Of a DNA stretch of 64,000 nt, positions 1 through 8,174 are shown piece after piece (positions within the stretch are counted from its first letter, which is position 1; each line of letters begins with the position of its first letter). Location of the stretch: positions 1,240,001-1,304,000 of the forward strand of contig NZ_JAGIOI010000001.1 in assembly GCF_017876675.1 (NCBI RefSeq), read 5' to 3'. Made by a program: the position numbers and the translations under genes. Source of the DNA: Arthrobacter stackebrandtii (GTDB lineage Bacteria > Actinomycetota > Actinomycetes > Actinomycetales > Micrococcaceae). The notes under the pieces are model-generated. The model saw nothing but the letters and a program-made list of their open reading frames with translations, was not told the origin of the DNA and did not search any database.

Positions 1-363
1 ATCGGCCAGGTCCAGGGTGTTTGCCTCGTCAACGCTGAACCAGGCGATTTCGTCATGTTCATCCGGTGCAGCATTGACCACGTCACCATCCCAGTCATCA
101 ATCCGCCACACCTCCACGAAGAGACCACCATCGCGGCGAGTATGAACTGCACTGCCGGCCGGCGGACTGATTGCCACGTTCAGTTCTTCCCTCAGTTCGC
201 GAACAAGTGCCTGCCTGCCACTCTCGCCGGGCTGCCGATGCCCGCCAGGAAGGTCCCAGACATTGGGGTGGGAAGGCTTGGTTGGCGACCGGTGCACGAG
301 CAACACGCGCCCAGCCCGAACCAGCAATCCGCACGAAACCTGGTGCCCCACGGCCTGATCCAT
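1..363 (-). CDS. Nudix hydrolase (C-terminus cut by window edge)
   Basis: The first 121 residues of a Nudix-fold pyrophosphohydrolase are visible; the frame is still open at base 1, so the C-terminus lies outside the window. The Nudix box is clear at about residues 41-63: G-x5-E-x7-R-E-L-R-E-E-L-N-V. The usual G before the last hydrophobic position is N here. The box glutamates that bind the metal are intact. The ATG at 363 gives a standard short N-terminal strand before the box. Family members hydrolyse nucleoside diphosphates linked to another moiety (for example 8-oxo-dGTP, ADP-ribose or NDP-sugars); the substrate cannot be read from this fragment. No operon partner is visible downstream. 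Confidence 0.85.
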   Translation of the reverse strand, partial: MDQAVGHQVSCGLLVRAGRVLLVHRSPTKPSHPNVWDLPGGHRQPGESGRQALVRELREELNVAISPPAGSAVHTRRDGGLFVEVWRIDDWDGDVVNAAPDEHDEIAWFSVDEANTLDLAD

Positions 364-467
364 GAAACGAGTCTACGGACTTCTGAGCTGCCCGGGCCAT
401 GCGGATCCCCCGCCCCGCCTTTCGTATCTGGTCCGTGCAGGAGTGCCGCCACCCCACGATGGTGCAG

Positions 468-821
468 CTAGCGTGCCAGTTGGCGAAGTTGGTCCTCCGC
501 AACCGGGAACGGCAAGGTGTAGTAGATCTGGGGTGCGGTCATGTCGCCCCAGTCGTCCTTCTTGACACGGACGGCTGTGGGCGACACCTCGGCGATTCGT
601 ACGCGCAGCCATCCGCCGTCGTCCTGGCGCAGCTCATGTGGTTCGGCAAGGTAGGCCAAGCCAAGTTCATCAAGGGTCTCTTCGGCGTGCAGCCAGTCCA
701 CCGCGCCTGTCCGCCGGCGTCCCAGCAGGTCGATGGCGACAAATCCTTCCCCGTGGGGCACCATCCATCCGACGCGCTCCCCGTCACCGGTTCTGCGATG
801 TTCTATCCAGCCCTCTTCCAT
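468..821 (-). CDS. conserved hypothetical protein, 117 aa
   Basis: I do not recognise a named family. It is a soluble, Trp-rich, mixed-charge protein of 117 residues with no signal peptide or membrane segment. The composition and third-position GC match neighbouring genes, and the reading frame is free of the Arg/Pro/Ser bias of antisense reading frames, so I take it as real. The ATG at 821 is used; another ATG two bases upstream is in a different frame. It lies between the Nudix gene (same strand, about 100 bases apart) and a divergent VOC gene. No function is proposed. Confidence 0.6.
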   Translation of the reverse strand: MEEGWIEHRRTGDGERVGWMVPHGEGFVAIDLLGRRRTGAVDWLHAEETLDELGLAYLAEPHELRQDDGGWLRVRIAEVSPTAVRVKKDDWGDMTAPQIYYTLPFPVAEDQLRQLAR

Positions 822-1014
822 CCATCCACTCTATAGATCCCGCGCCCCTGTTGCCGGGCATGTCACTGGGGCGTCCCGGCTCGCGGGATACCCCTGTCCT
901 GCCACCGCCAGGCCGGTGGAGCACCATCGACACAACGTCGGGCAATCGCCTTGGACTGTCGGCCGCCATCGGAGCGGTTGTAGAGTCAAATCAATCGAGA
1001 AGACAGGGGAACCC

Positions 1015-1404
1015 ATGAGGCTGCATCACGTGCAAGTTTCAATGCCCAAAGACGGCGAAGACCAAGCCCGGATGTTCTACGGGCAGGCCCTGGGGCTGAC
1101 AGAGGTTGAAAAGCCGCCATCGCTGGCTGGCCGCGGCGGCTGTTGGTTCCGGGCGTTTGAGGGTTCCTCCGTCGTGGCGGAAATCCACTTGGGCGTCGAG
1201 TCTGTGTTCATGCCGGCCCAAAAAGCCCACCCCGGCCTTGTGGTTGCCTCCACGGCCGAGTTGGAGGAACTGGCGGACAACATTCAGTCGGCTGGCCTGG
1301 AGCTTTCATGGGAAGAGCGGTACACCTTTGAGGGCTACGAGCGGTTCCATTGCCGGGATCCCTTCGGCAACCGGGTTGAAATTCTCACCGCACTGAGCGA
1401 CTGA
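1015..1404 (+). CDS. VOC / glyoxalase-like superfamily protein
   Basis: A 129-residue single-domain protein of the vicinal-oxygen-chelate fold (glyoxalase, bleomycin-resistance and extradiol-dioxygenase superfamily). It opens with the typical first strand (H4/H5), has an E-x-H strand near residues 56-58, and ends with the family signature DPFGNRVEI at 115-123, where the Glu is a usual metal ligand. An AGGGGA ribosome site about 5 bases upstream fixes the ATG at 1015, although the frame stays open further upstream. The reaction is unknown; members range from isomerases to antibiotic-binding proteins. It stands alone. Confidence 0.85.
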   Translation: MRLHHVQVSMPKDGEDQARMFYGQALGLTEVEKPPSLAGRGGCWFRAFEGSSVVAEIHLGVESVFMPAQKAHPGLVVASTAELEELADNIQSAGLELSWEERYTFEGYERFHCRDPFGNRVEILTALSD

Positions 1405-1446
1405 CGCCCGGAAAAGCCGCCCGCCACCTCCAGCACGCCCGCATAT

Positions 1447-1962
1447 TCAATCACTGAACACAGACCAACAGATGTCATTGCGGCGTGCCTGGTCTTCGAG
1501 TATGAGGTCATAAAGGCCGCCGGGAAGCTGCCTGCGCTGCCAGTCACGCTCGGCGCGGCCCGCCTCTTTGGCCCGCACGCTGGGTGCCGCGGCCTGAACG
1601 GCCTTGATGGCGTAGGCGGCAGCGCCGAGGTCGTGCTCCGGCACATGGGCGACGCAGGCTGCCTGGCCGGCCGCATAGGCGGCAAACCGTGCGGCGCCCC
1701 GCAGCGGGCGCGCTGCCCCCATGGCGTGCCCGCCCAACGCTCGGGTCGCCATCATCTTGGCCTGGCCGAGGGCCCAGGCACGCGCGGCCCCGATTGCCTC
1801 GCGGGGACGGGTGTCGCCGCCGCAGGCCTCCTCAAAGAAGTGCAGGACGTGTTCAGCACAGTCGGCCGCCCACAGCGCGAGAAGCCAGTGGTCGCCATCG
1901 CCCAGAGTCCCGCCACGGCGGATGCCCACGAGCCGCGGGTCTCGAACATCAGGGAGAATCAT
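1447..1962 (-). CDS. Imm-5-like domain protein (putative immunity protein)
   Basis: A 171-residue, Ala-rich, all-helical protein. The series LALWAADCAEHVLHFFE, then RPREAIGAARAWALGQ, then repeated Ala-rich helices ending AAYAIKA matches the Imm-5-like family, whose members are often annotated as putative immunity protein or SbcC-like protein. In polymorphic-toxin systems this fold is proposed to neutralise a toxin, but no toxin gene is adjacent, so a solitary immunity or unrelated housekeeping role is equally possible. No signal peptide or membrane segment is visible. The start at 1962 opens directly with the family N-terminus. Confidence 0.65.
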   Translation of the reverse strand: MILPDVRDPRLVGIRRGGTLGDGDHWLLALWAADCAEHVLHFFEEACGGDTRPREAIGAARAWALGQAKMMATRALGGHAMGAARPLRGAARFAAYAAGQAACVAHVPEHDLGAAAYAIKAVQAAAPSVRAKEAGRAERDWQRRQLPGGLYDLILEDQARRNDICWSVFSD

Positions 1963-2128
1963 GCGGCCACTTTACGCCGCCACGGCGCCTGAAAGGGGAA
2001 CCCTGCGTGTTGATGACGGCCGGGGCGCCTGTTCATTTGCCGTTGGCCTGCCCCTCATGCAGCACGGAACCAACGTTTGCAAACCACCGCTACCGTGTTG
2101 GGCTGAATCCAAACGGGAAAGGTTGTCA

Positions 2129-3202
2129 ATGAACCAGGTGTCACGCAGGAGCGTTGTTCGAGGAATTGCCGGAGCTGCGGCGTTGGGGGCGTTGTCGGCA
2201 GCAGGAGCCGGCTCCGCCGCCGCGGCAGCCCCCGACAGGAACCCGTTGAAGGTGCTGGTCCTCAACGCCTGGCACGGCGGCAAACAGGTCCCGGGCGGCG
2301 TTGGCATGGTTGCGGACATCATCAGGGAATCGGGGGCCACGCTGGCCTTCATCCCGGAAGCCAACGAGACAACACCTGACATAGTGGCCAGGCTCAACGC
2401 CTCGGGGCTGAACTACCAGTACAAGATCACCGGCGACAATGCGATCATCTCCGCCCACCCCATCAGCGAAGCAACCGCCATGCCGTACATGACCAAGGCC
2501 GTCGTGACCGTCGGTTCCGTCGAGGTTGCCGCCTACGCAGCCCACCTGCAGTACCAGTGGTACGCCACTTATCTGCCGCGCGGCTACGGCGCAGGCGTGC
2601 CCAACGGCGAGTTTTCCGAGTTCGGCTGGAACAAGATGCCCGGCGGCCCGGTGACGGATGCCGCGGCCGTCGCCCGCGTCAACGACGCCTCCGGACGGCC
2701 GCAGGTCATCGCCCGGTTCATCGAGGATGCACGCAAGGAGCGGCAGCTGGGGCGCGCAGTCATCCTCGGCGGTGACTTCAACGAGCCCTCAACCCTGGAC
2801 TGGACACGCCGCACGTCGCGGCTGTTCGACCACAACGGTGTTGTCCTGCAGTGGGGCACAACGCAGGCGTTGCAGGAGGCCGGTTTCGTCGATGCGTACC
2901 GGCGCCAGCACCCCAACCCCGTCACGCACCCCGGATTCACCTGGCCTTCGGACAACCCCCACGTCACCACCGGGCAGCTGACGTGGGCCCCGGAGGCGGA
3001 CGAGCGCGACAGGATCGACTACATCTTCCACCATCCAGACCCGCGCCTGAAGTTGCAGGACGCCCAGGTCGTCGGCCCCCAGACATCGATCGTGCGGAAC
3101 CAGCGGGTCGCCGAATCGGGCAAGGACCCTTTCGTGCTGGCCGACATGCCCTGGCCCACGGACCACAAGGGGGTCCTGGCGAGCTACACAGTGCGCGGGT
3201 AG
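2129..3202 (+). CDS. Tat-exported endonuclease/exonuclease/phosphatase family protein
   Basis: A 357-residue secreted hydrolase of the EEP (DNase I-like) fold. The N-terminus carries a twin-arginine signal (SRRSVVRG, then an Ala-rich hydrophobic stretch to about residue 35 ending AAAAP). Catalytic landmarks are N46, E77 in a PEAN motif, GGDFNEP at about 214-220, DRIDYIF near 290, and the C-terminal PTDHKGVLA. These are the metal-binding and general acid-base residues of the fold. Substrates in the family include DNA, phosphoinositides and sphingomyelin, and cannot be chosen here. The frame is open upstream, but the ATG at 2129 begins the signal peptide directly. It is followed by a hairpin terminator and looks monocistronic. 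Confidence 0.88.
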   Translation: MNQVSRRSVVRGIAGAAALGALSAAGAGSAAAAAPDRNPLKVLVLNAWHGGKQVPGGVGMVADIIRESGATLAFIPEANETTPDIVARLNASGLNYQYKITGDNAIISAHPISEATAMPYMTKAVVTVGSVEVAAYAAHLQYQWYATYLPRGYGAGVPNGEFSEFGWNKMPGGPVTDAAAVARVNDASGRPQVIARFIEDARKERQLGRAVILGGDFNEPSTLDWTRRTSRLFDHNGVVLQWGTTQALQEAGFVDAYRRQHPNPVTHPGFTWPSDNPHVTTGQLTWAPEADERDRIDYIFHHPDPRLKLQDAQVVGPQTSIVRNQRVAESGKDPFVLADMPWPTDHKGVLASYTVRG

Positions 3203-3223
3203 GACCGCCGCGCGAAGGTGCCG

Positions 3224-3263
3224 GCCGCCGTCGAGCCTTGTAAAAGACAGGCACGACGGCGGC
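3224..3263. terminator. GC-rich hairpin after the EEP gene
   Basis: A 10-bp stem (left arm 3224-3233, right arm 3254-3263, core CCGCCGTCG/CGACGGCGG) lies about 20 bases after the stop at 3202. The inner loop can form a second small stem (GCCT/AGGC). There is no T-run, as is common for actinobacterial terminators. The CGACGGCGG base is shared with the terminators near 20491, 25874 and 36130. Confidence 0.6.
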
Positions 3264-3365
3264 ACACCGGCCGGGCGGTGATGGTCACCGGCGGCGCCGG
3301 CATCCTTGCCGCCCTCCGCCACGGATTTCGCCACCTGCCATCACAAGCGGTTTACCCTTAACCTC

Positions 3366-3701
3366 ATGGATGCGACAGGGACGAATCACCAACGCCGGCG
3401 TGAGTTGCTGGCTGGGAAAGTTGCCGGGCCGGGGGTCACTGATCCGCAGTTGCGGGCCGATGTGATGGCGCGTAGCGCGGGCGCCACCATATCCGTCGAG
3501 AACCCCTACGATGCCCTGGCCCGCCAGATCGGCGAGTCGTCGTATCGGGTAACGGACGCGCAGGTGGAAGCTGTGAAGGTTGCCGCCGGGAGCGACAAGG
3601 CCGCCTTTGAGATGGTTTTCGCGGCGAGTGTTGGCGCAGGCCTGGCTCGGTGGGACGCAGCATTGAGTGCCATTGAGGGGCTTGACGATGCGCCTGCATG
3701 A
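3366..3701 (+). CDS. hypothetical protein upstream of AhpD-like gene, 111 aa
   Basis: A short soluble protein starting at the ATG at 3366. Its 3' end overlaps the next gene by 14 bases, which points to translational coupling with the AhpD-like protein. It reads like the N-terminal helical part seen in some carboxymuconolactone-decarboxylase relatives (it ends in a run of helices with MVFAASVGAGLARWDAAL), but has no CxxC motif. I infer that it may form a hetero-oligomer with the downstream product. No firm family assignment is made. Confidence 0.6.
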   Translation: MDATGTNHQRRRELLAGKVAGPGVTDPQLRADVMARSAGATISVENPYDALARQIGESSYRVTDAQVEAVKVAAGSDKAAFEMVFAASVGAGLARWDAALSAIEGLDDAPA

Positions 3702-4272
3702 GATCGAGCGGGGAGACCGTCCCTCGAGCCGAATGCTGTTCAAACTTATTTCCGCCATGTCCGGAGTCCGGTTTCCGGACGCTGCGCGGGTGGCCTTTTA
3801 CCACCGTGATTTCGCCGGTCCGGCGCTCAACAATTGGACGCAGCAGGTCATGCGCGGCCCCAGCGAGTGGTCCGTGGGCGAACGGGAGCTGATGGCGGCC
3901 ATGGTGGCGCGGTTCAACTCCTGTCCGTTCTGTGTGGGCGCCCACGGCGCCGTTGCCGTCCACGGCCTCGGCTCTGAAGTTGTTGATGCAGCTTTGGGCG
4001 ACTACAAGTCGGCCCCGATTTCCGGCACCCTGCGGGCGGCCCTGGCGTTCATTGAAAAGATGACCCGCACACCCGATGCCCTGGGGACCGATGACGCCCG
4101 GGCAGCAATCGCTGCCGGCGTCAGCCGGAACCAGCTGCTCGACGCCGCTGCCGTCGCGACCGTCTTCAACATCGTCACCCGCTACGCGAACGCCCTGGAC
4201 TTCGAAATTCCGGGTCCCGACGACTTTGCCAAGTCTGCCAAGACGCTGCTGAAACGCGGATACGCGTCCTGA
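3688..4272 (+). CDS. carboxymuconolactone decarboxylase / AhpD-like protein
   Basis: A 194-residue AhpD-like protein. The alkylhydroperoxidase core motif E-x11-C-x2-C-x3-H is intact: E67, C79, C82 and H86 (sequence CPFCVGAH). In AhpD these residues form a thiol relay that reduces peroxides or peroxiredoxin. Residues from 90 to the C-terminus make the usual helical bundle. The ATG at 3688 was chosen because it begins the conserved N-terminus and overlaps the previous stop by 14 bases. The substrate is unknown. Twelve bases downstream, a convergent reductase gene ends. Confidence 0.85.
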   Translation: MRLHEIERGDRPSSRMLFKLISAMSGVRFPDAARVAFYHRDFAGPALNNWTQQVMRGPSEWSVGERELMAAMVARFNSCPFCVGAHGAVAVHGLGSEVVDAALGDYKSAPISGTLRAALAFIEKMTRTPDALGTDDARAAIAAGVSRNQLLDAAAVATVFNIVTRYANALDFEIPGPDDFAKSAKTLLKRGYAS

Positions 4273-4282
4273 TCCCTCGTTC

Positions 4283-4921
4283 CTACCGGCGATAGGTGAC
4301 GTGGATGGTGCCGCTTTCGGCGGTCTCGCTCGTGACGGTGTAGTCGTTTTCCAGGCCGCGGAGCTCATCCCACAACCGGATCCCACGGCCCAGCAGGATC
4401 GGGGTGATGCCAACATGCAACTGGTCGACCAGTCCGGCCTTGAGGAAGTCGCGCGCCGTCGTGGGGCCTCCCCCGATGCGCACATCCTTGCCGCGCGCCG
4501 CCTCAACTGCCCGCCCAAGTGCTGCGTCGGGGCTGGCATCGATGAAGGTGAAGGTCGTGTCGGCAACTGTGATGGCCGGGCGGGGTTTGTGGGTCAGGAC
4601 AAAAACGGGGACATGGAACGGCGGTTCGTCGCCCCACCAGCCTCGCCAGTCGGGGTCATCAGGGTAATTGTGGAGCCCGAACATGCCGGCCCCCATGATC
4701 TCCGCCCCGATCCCCTCGAAGTAGGCAGCCGCATACTTGTCGTCAACGCCCGTGGTGCCTTCGCCGCTGCTCTCATGCAGAACCCGCTCGCGAAAAGTGC
4801 GGGTCGCCGTGTAGGCCTCAACAAGGCGGCCCCAGTCCAGCCCAAACGAGTTATCCGGGGTTGCATCCGTGGTCGTGGCGAACCCGTCCAGCGAGATATT
4901 CAGGTCAACTCGAACGGCCAT
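4283..4921 (-). CDS. dihydrofolate reductase family protein (RibD C-terminal-like)
   Basis: A 212-residue reductase of the DHFR-like / RibD C-terminal family. It opens with strand VRVDLNISLDGFAT, has a MGAGMFG segment near the middle, and a nucleotide-binding loop VRIGGGPTTARDFLKAGLVDQLHVGITPILLGRG in the last third (glycine-rich phosphate loop, then LGRG). Such proteins use NADPH, but most are not folate enzymes and their substrates are unknown. The ATG at 4921 starts the conserved first strand; the frame extends upstream without homology. It stands alone, convergent with the AhpD-like gene. Confidence 0.85.
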   Translation of the reverse strand: MAVRVDLNISLDGFATTTDATPDNSFGLDWGRLVEAYTATRTFRERVLHESSGEGTTGVDDKYAAAYFEGIGAEIMGAGMFGLHNYPDDPDWRGWWGDEPPFHVPVFVLTHKPRPAITVADTTFTFIDASPDAALGRAVEAARGKDVRIGGGPTTARDFLKAGLVDQLHVGITPILLGRGIRLWDELRGLENDYTVTSETAESGTIHVTYRR

Positions 4922-5127
4922 GGTGCAGGTCCCCTCACATGAAATGGTGGCGGTGTTGCCGGCATCAGGATATGTCCGGCAGGCCCCCGGCGGAACCCCT
5001 CGGGCACATTTTGGAACACGCCCGACGGCGGCAGGCCGGTTGGGTGCCCTCGGCCGCGCGGCGCCGTGGGTACTGTGGGACAACCGACTTACCGGACTTT
5101 CTGGACACCACATGGCAGGAGCCATCC

Positions 5128-5295
5128 ATGAACATCGACGAAAATGCACGACTGGCCGCAGAGTACGCCAACAAGGCGTCCGAGGTTGCCGGCAAACTGA
5201 AGCCTGGCACCTATGACGCCGTCCAGTCCCTGGCCCTTCTGTCAATTGCCCACAGCCTCATCGCCCAGAACAACGCTGACAAACCCACTCCCTGA
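5128..5295 (+). CDS. small conserved hypothetical protein, 55 aa
   Basis: A 55-residue hydrophilic, probably helical protein (NARLAAEYANKASEVAGKL, then LSIAHSLIAQNNAD). The ATG at 5128 follows a GCAGGAGCC ribosome-binding stretch at good spacing. Helical proteins of this size and composition occur as stand-alone genes in Micrococcaceae. There is no membrane segment and no catalytic motif. Function unknown. Confidence 0.6.
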   Translation: MNIDENARLAAEYANKASEVAGKLKPGTYDAVQSLALLSIAHSLIAQNNADKPTP

Positions 5296-5438
5296 GAGGG
5301 CTCCGCATGGCGGCACCGTCCAGCCCCTTCGGACAGTCAGCGCGAGTCACCGGATCGAGTGGAACCCGCCAGCGGCATCAGTGGCTGCGTCCGTGCAGGC
5401 ATGGCACCACGCCAGCCCTGAATGCTCCATCGCGCGGG

Positions 5439-5966
5439 TCAGCGCCGGAACGCCCGCCAAATCCGGGCGCCCGCCAGGAAGGCCACAAGGACGATCGCCG
5501 CCGGCACCATCAGCCACGCCCAACCTCCGGTCCAGCCGATGCCAAACCCTTCCGGCGAAGAGAATGCCTGGACGGGAATGAACAAGAACTGCGAGGTGGC
5601 GCTGCCGACAGATGCGCCGTCGACCACGGCGAGCATGCCAAGGGCATAAGTCAAAAACAGTATCCAGTAGACCAAGAGGGCAGCCCCTGCCGTGACAATC
5701 CCGATCGACCACAGCGGGCGCAGCGCCCCTTCATCGGTGTAGCGCGCTGCCAATGTCCGCGGCGTCCCCAGGTCGCGCAGTGCAGCGCCCGTCTCCCGGG
5801 GATCCGCCGCGAGTTCCTCCCGCAGCCCCTTGACGACGGCCTTGCGCTCCCCGCCTGGCAGGCCGCCCTCAAGGTGCCACTCAAACCTGGTCATATAGGC
5901 ATCGATGCGAAGGCGGTCGGCAATGGACCTCCGCGAACGGATGGCCGGCGCAATGGCATCAGTCAT
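5439..5966 (-). CDS. HAAS-type membrane protein paired with PadR regulator
   Basis: A 175-residue protein. Residues 1-75 form a helical HAAS-like domain (YMTRFEWHLEG, then AVVKGLREELAADPRETGAALRDLGTP), followed by about three membrane segments (near 87-110, 118-140 and 148-168). This layout is typical of the membrane partner encoded next to PadR regulators (DUF1700/DUF1129-like proteins). The start at 5966 overlaps the PadR stop by 8 bases, so the two are co-transcribed and coupled. Its role is probably sensing or envelope related; that is inference from the pairing. Confidence 0.75.
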   Translation of the reverse strand: MTDAIAPAIRSRRSIADRLRIDAYMTRFEWHLEGGLPGGERKAVVKGLREELAADPRETGAALRDLGTPRTLAARYTDEGALRPLWSIGIVTAGAALLVYWILFLTYALGMLAVVDGASVGSATSQFLFIPVQAFSSPEGFGIGWTGGWAWLMVPAAIVLVAFLAGARIWRAFRR

Positions 5967-6309
5967 GGTCTTTTCCTTCATTGGTGAGGGCACTGTCGAC
6001 GGCGCATGAGACCAGGTGCCACTGCTCCCGCGCCGCATTGCGCGCCTTTTGTCCGGCTTCGGTGATGGCAAAGTACTTGCGCGGCGGCCCGTTCGGCGAC
6101 GCGACAGGGCGGGTTGTGACCTGGCCGTCCCGTTCGAGCCGGGCAAGCACCGGGTAGATGAGCCCCGTGCTGACGTCCAGGCCCAGGGCACCAAGCCGCT
6201 CAAGAATCTCATAGCCGTACGACTCGCGCTCCCCGATCAGGGTAAGAGTGAGCAGCGGCAGCGCCGCACGGACTATTTGGGCATCCTGTTGGGCCTGTAT
6301 TCGTGACAC
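5959..6309 (-). CDS. PadR family transcriptional regulator
   Basis: A 116-residue winged-helix repressor. The PadR signature is clear: LPLLTLTLIGERESYGYEILERL, then STGLIYPVLARLERDGQV and the wing with GPPRKYFAITEAGQKA. The protein is short, so it has only the DNA-binding domain and one C-terminal dimer helix. It is the first gene of a two-gene operon with the membrane protein. AT-rich palindromes just upstream of its start (6313-6331) are the likely autoregulatory operator. PadR proteins usually respond to phenolics or envelope stress; the ligand here is unknown. Confidence 0.9.
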   Translation of the reverse strand: MSRIQAQQDAQIVRAALPLLTLTLIGERESYGYEILERLGALGLDVSTGLIYPVLARLERDGQVTTRPVASPNGPPRKYFAITEAGQKARNAAREQWHLVSCAVDSALTNEGKDHD

Positions 6310-6312
6310 ACT

Positions 6313-6331
6313 ACTAGTAAACTATTAATAG
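6313..6331. promoter_or_regulatory. palindromic operator region upstream of padR
   Basis: Three overlapping palindromes lie within 19 bases immediately before the PadR start: ACTAGT (6313-6318), TAGT-AA-ACTA (6315-6324) and a perfect 10-bp CTATTAATAG (6322-6331). The segment is strikingly AT-rich in a GC-rich region, as expected for a promoter with a regulator site. It lies between divergent genes, so it may also control the DNA methyltransferase to the right. Confidence 0.5.
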
Positions 6332-6365
6332 CAAGAAGGCGCAACCATCCCTCAATCCCCCAGCA

Positions 6366-7112
6366 TTGACGGGTAAACTACGCCAGATGAAGGGCCTGGA
6401 ATCTCAATTGCTCGGCAGCACGCCACCATCGTCCCCGCTGGACGCCCAACTCAGCGCAACAATCGACACTTTCCTGGCGGAACGCCCTCCGGGCGCCGAC
6501 GAAGATGTCCACATGGTCTCAGCCCTCGCGGACCACATCATTGAACGCTGCACCAAACCGGGAGACCTGGTGTTCGACCCCTTCGCCGGCTTCGGCACAA
6601 CCCTCGGCCGCGCCGTCGCACTGGGCCGAAGGGCCCTCGGCATCGAGCTGTTGCCCGAGCGCGCGGACTACCTGCAGGAGCGCATTCCGGGGGCGCGCAT
6701 CATCGAAGGCGACGCCCGGGAGCTGCTCCGGCTTGTCCTCAGCATGGAGCCGCCCGGCGCCGTCACCAGCGTGGACATGGTCCTGGCGTCCCCGCCCTAC
6801 ATGACCTCCACGTTCCACGAGCCCGACCCCCTCACCGGTTACGAGGAAAACAACGGGGACTACAACCGGTACCTGTCCGAGCTCGGCCTCGTGGCAGCCC
6901 AGTGCGCCAGCCTCGTGGTGCCCGGCGGCTACGTGGTCTGGAACCTCTCCGACATCCACCACATGGGCCGAACCACCCACCTGATCAGCGACTGCGCACA
7001 CGTGCTCGCCCAGCACCTCACCCCTGTCGGCATCACCGAGATTGTGTGGGACGAGTACCCGCACGATCTCATCGCCGACGCCCTGCTCGTCTTCCAGCGC
7101 CCGCACTCGTAG
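6366..7112 (+). CDS. stand-alone DNA methyltransferase (DPFxGxGTT, SPPY)
   Basis: A 248-residue AdoMet-dependent methyltransferase. The AdoMet-binding motif DPFAGFGTT lies at about 71-79, before the catalytic SPPY at about 142-145. SPPY is typical of N4-cytosine methylases, although amino-methyltransferases acting on RNA have similar motifs. The motif order differs from the common beta class, in which the catalytic motif comes first. The longest frame starts at a TTG (6366); an ATG at 6387 would remove only seven residues, and neither has a strong ribosome site. No restriction gene is adjacent, so this looks like an orphan enzyme with an epigenetic or RNA-modifying role. Confidence 0.8.
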   Translation: MTGKLRQMKGLESQLLGSTPPSSPLDAQLSATIDTFLAERPPGADEDVHMVSALADHIIERCTKPGDLVFDPFAGFGTTLGRAVALGRRALGIELLPERADYLQERIPGARIIEGDARELLRLVLSMEPPGAVTSVDMVLASPPYMTSTFHEPDPLTGYEENNGDYNRYLSELGLVAAQCASLVVPGGYVVWNLSDIHHMGRTTHLISDCAHVLAQHLTPVGITEIVWDEYPHDLIADALLVFQRPHS

Positions 7113-7609
7113 TTGCCCACGGTTGGGAAGCAGCTCCACGTCCACAACCAGCTCCGATTCAAAATTCCTGGTCGACTCGAGGCTGTCCCACACTGGTTGG
7201 CATTTCCTGCCCGTGGTGGAGGTGGTCGTTGTGGCGAAGAGAAGGGGTGGTCAGATCTCGCCGCGGGACGCTACGGCGACATTGCCGATGAGAACCTCGA
7301 TGGCTTCATCGGACAGCTCGGTGCCCACGCAGCACGGGCCGGTTGATGGCGCGATACCGTCAGACCCACGTCGCTCAGACCGATATCAGCCGGTGGCCCT
7401 CAACTTGGGAATTGCGGGCTGAGCTGTGTCGCGTACGACCCGCTGGCATTCAAGACCGGTGAAGCGGCCGCCATGCAGGGCAGGCTTTCCACCTGGGATG
7501 GGTCGTTTCGGGGACGCCACGGACCTCTCCCGAATTCCAGCCGTCCCGCCAGCCTGCCGCGGGCAAATTATTCGTGCAATTCCTTGAGCAGCAAGGGATA
7601 ATCTTCTCC
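7113..7609. other. gene-poor stretch of about 500 bases
   Basis: I see no gene I can support here. Short open frames exist on both strands, but none has a ribosome site, a recognisable domain or normal codon use. No tRNA-like fold and no strong terminator hairpin was found. It may hold gene debris; a short minus-strand frame ending near 7250 (peptide ...TELSDEAIEVLIG...) reads protein-like but has no start codon. Confidence 0.4.
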
Positions 7610-8104
7610 ATGACCAGCCGTGAGCCTGACAACCCTGAATCCGCACAACAATCGTCGGACCCTGCAGCGCAAACCGACGTTGCCTTCACGCTGCCGGAAG
7701 CCATGACCGGCAGGGCCAGCCCGGCAAAGGCGGCAGTCGGCGACAAGCCCGTCTTCACGTACATCGCCAGCCTGCCGCAGCCGCAGCGCGGCATCGCCGA
7801 AGCTGTCGATGCGCTGGCGGCCAGAACGTTGCCGGACCTCCAACGCTCGGTGAAATGGGGCATGGCCTACTACGGCGTCGGGGACGGCTGGTGCTTCAGC
7901 TGCGGCGGCTTCGCCAGCCACGTCAAGCTCATGTTTGTGAACGGGGCTTCGCTTGAGCCGGTCCCGCCGGTGACGCCGGTGGGGATGGGCAAGTTGACCC
8001 GGGGCGTGGACCTCAAGTCCATAAACGACATCGATGAACAGCAACTCGCTGCGTGGATGAAGCAAATCACGTCCGTGCCGGGTGTTGGCGGCAAGAAACG
8101 CTGA
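7610..8104 (+). CDS. DUF1801 (YdhG-like) protein
   Basis: A 164-residue protein of the DUF1801 / YdhG fold. After a low-complexity N-terminus of about 45 residues comes the core: FTYIASLPQPQRGIAEAVDAL, then LQRSVKWGMAYYGV and WCFSCGGFASHVKLMFVNG, which follow the family pattern (W-G-x-x-x-Y, then K-x-x-F). The family fold resembles frataxin and its biochemical role is unknown. The ATG at 7610 was chosen over an upstream start because it follows AAGGGA at fair spacing and the extra residues look non-native. Confidence 0.75.
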   Translation: MTSREPDNPESAQQSSDPAAQTDVAFTLPEAMTGRASPAKAAVGDKPVFTYIASLPQPQRGIAEAVDALAARTLPDLQRSVKWGMAYYGVGDGWCFSCGGFASHVKLMFVNGASLEPVPPVTPVGMGKLTRGVDLKSINDIDEQQLAAWMKQITSVPGVGGKKR

Positions 8105-8174
8105 AGCGGAGTCCTGATGCCAGGGAACGCACCCGCCCAGGGGATCACGGTGATGCTGTCCATGGCAGCCACGA

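Noticed and set aside
7113-7609. Short protein-like peptide on the minus strand ending near 7250
   Set aside because: No start codon, no ribosome site and under 50 residues; could be debris, but no family can be named.
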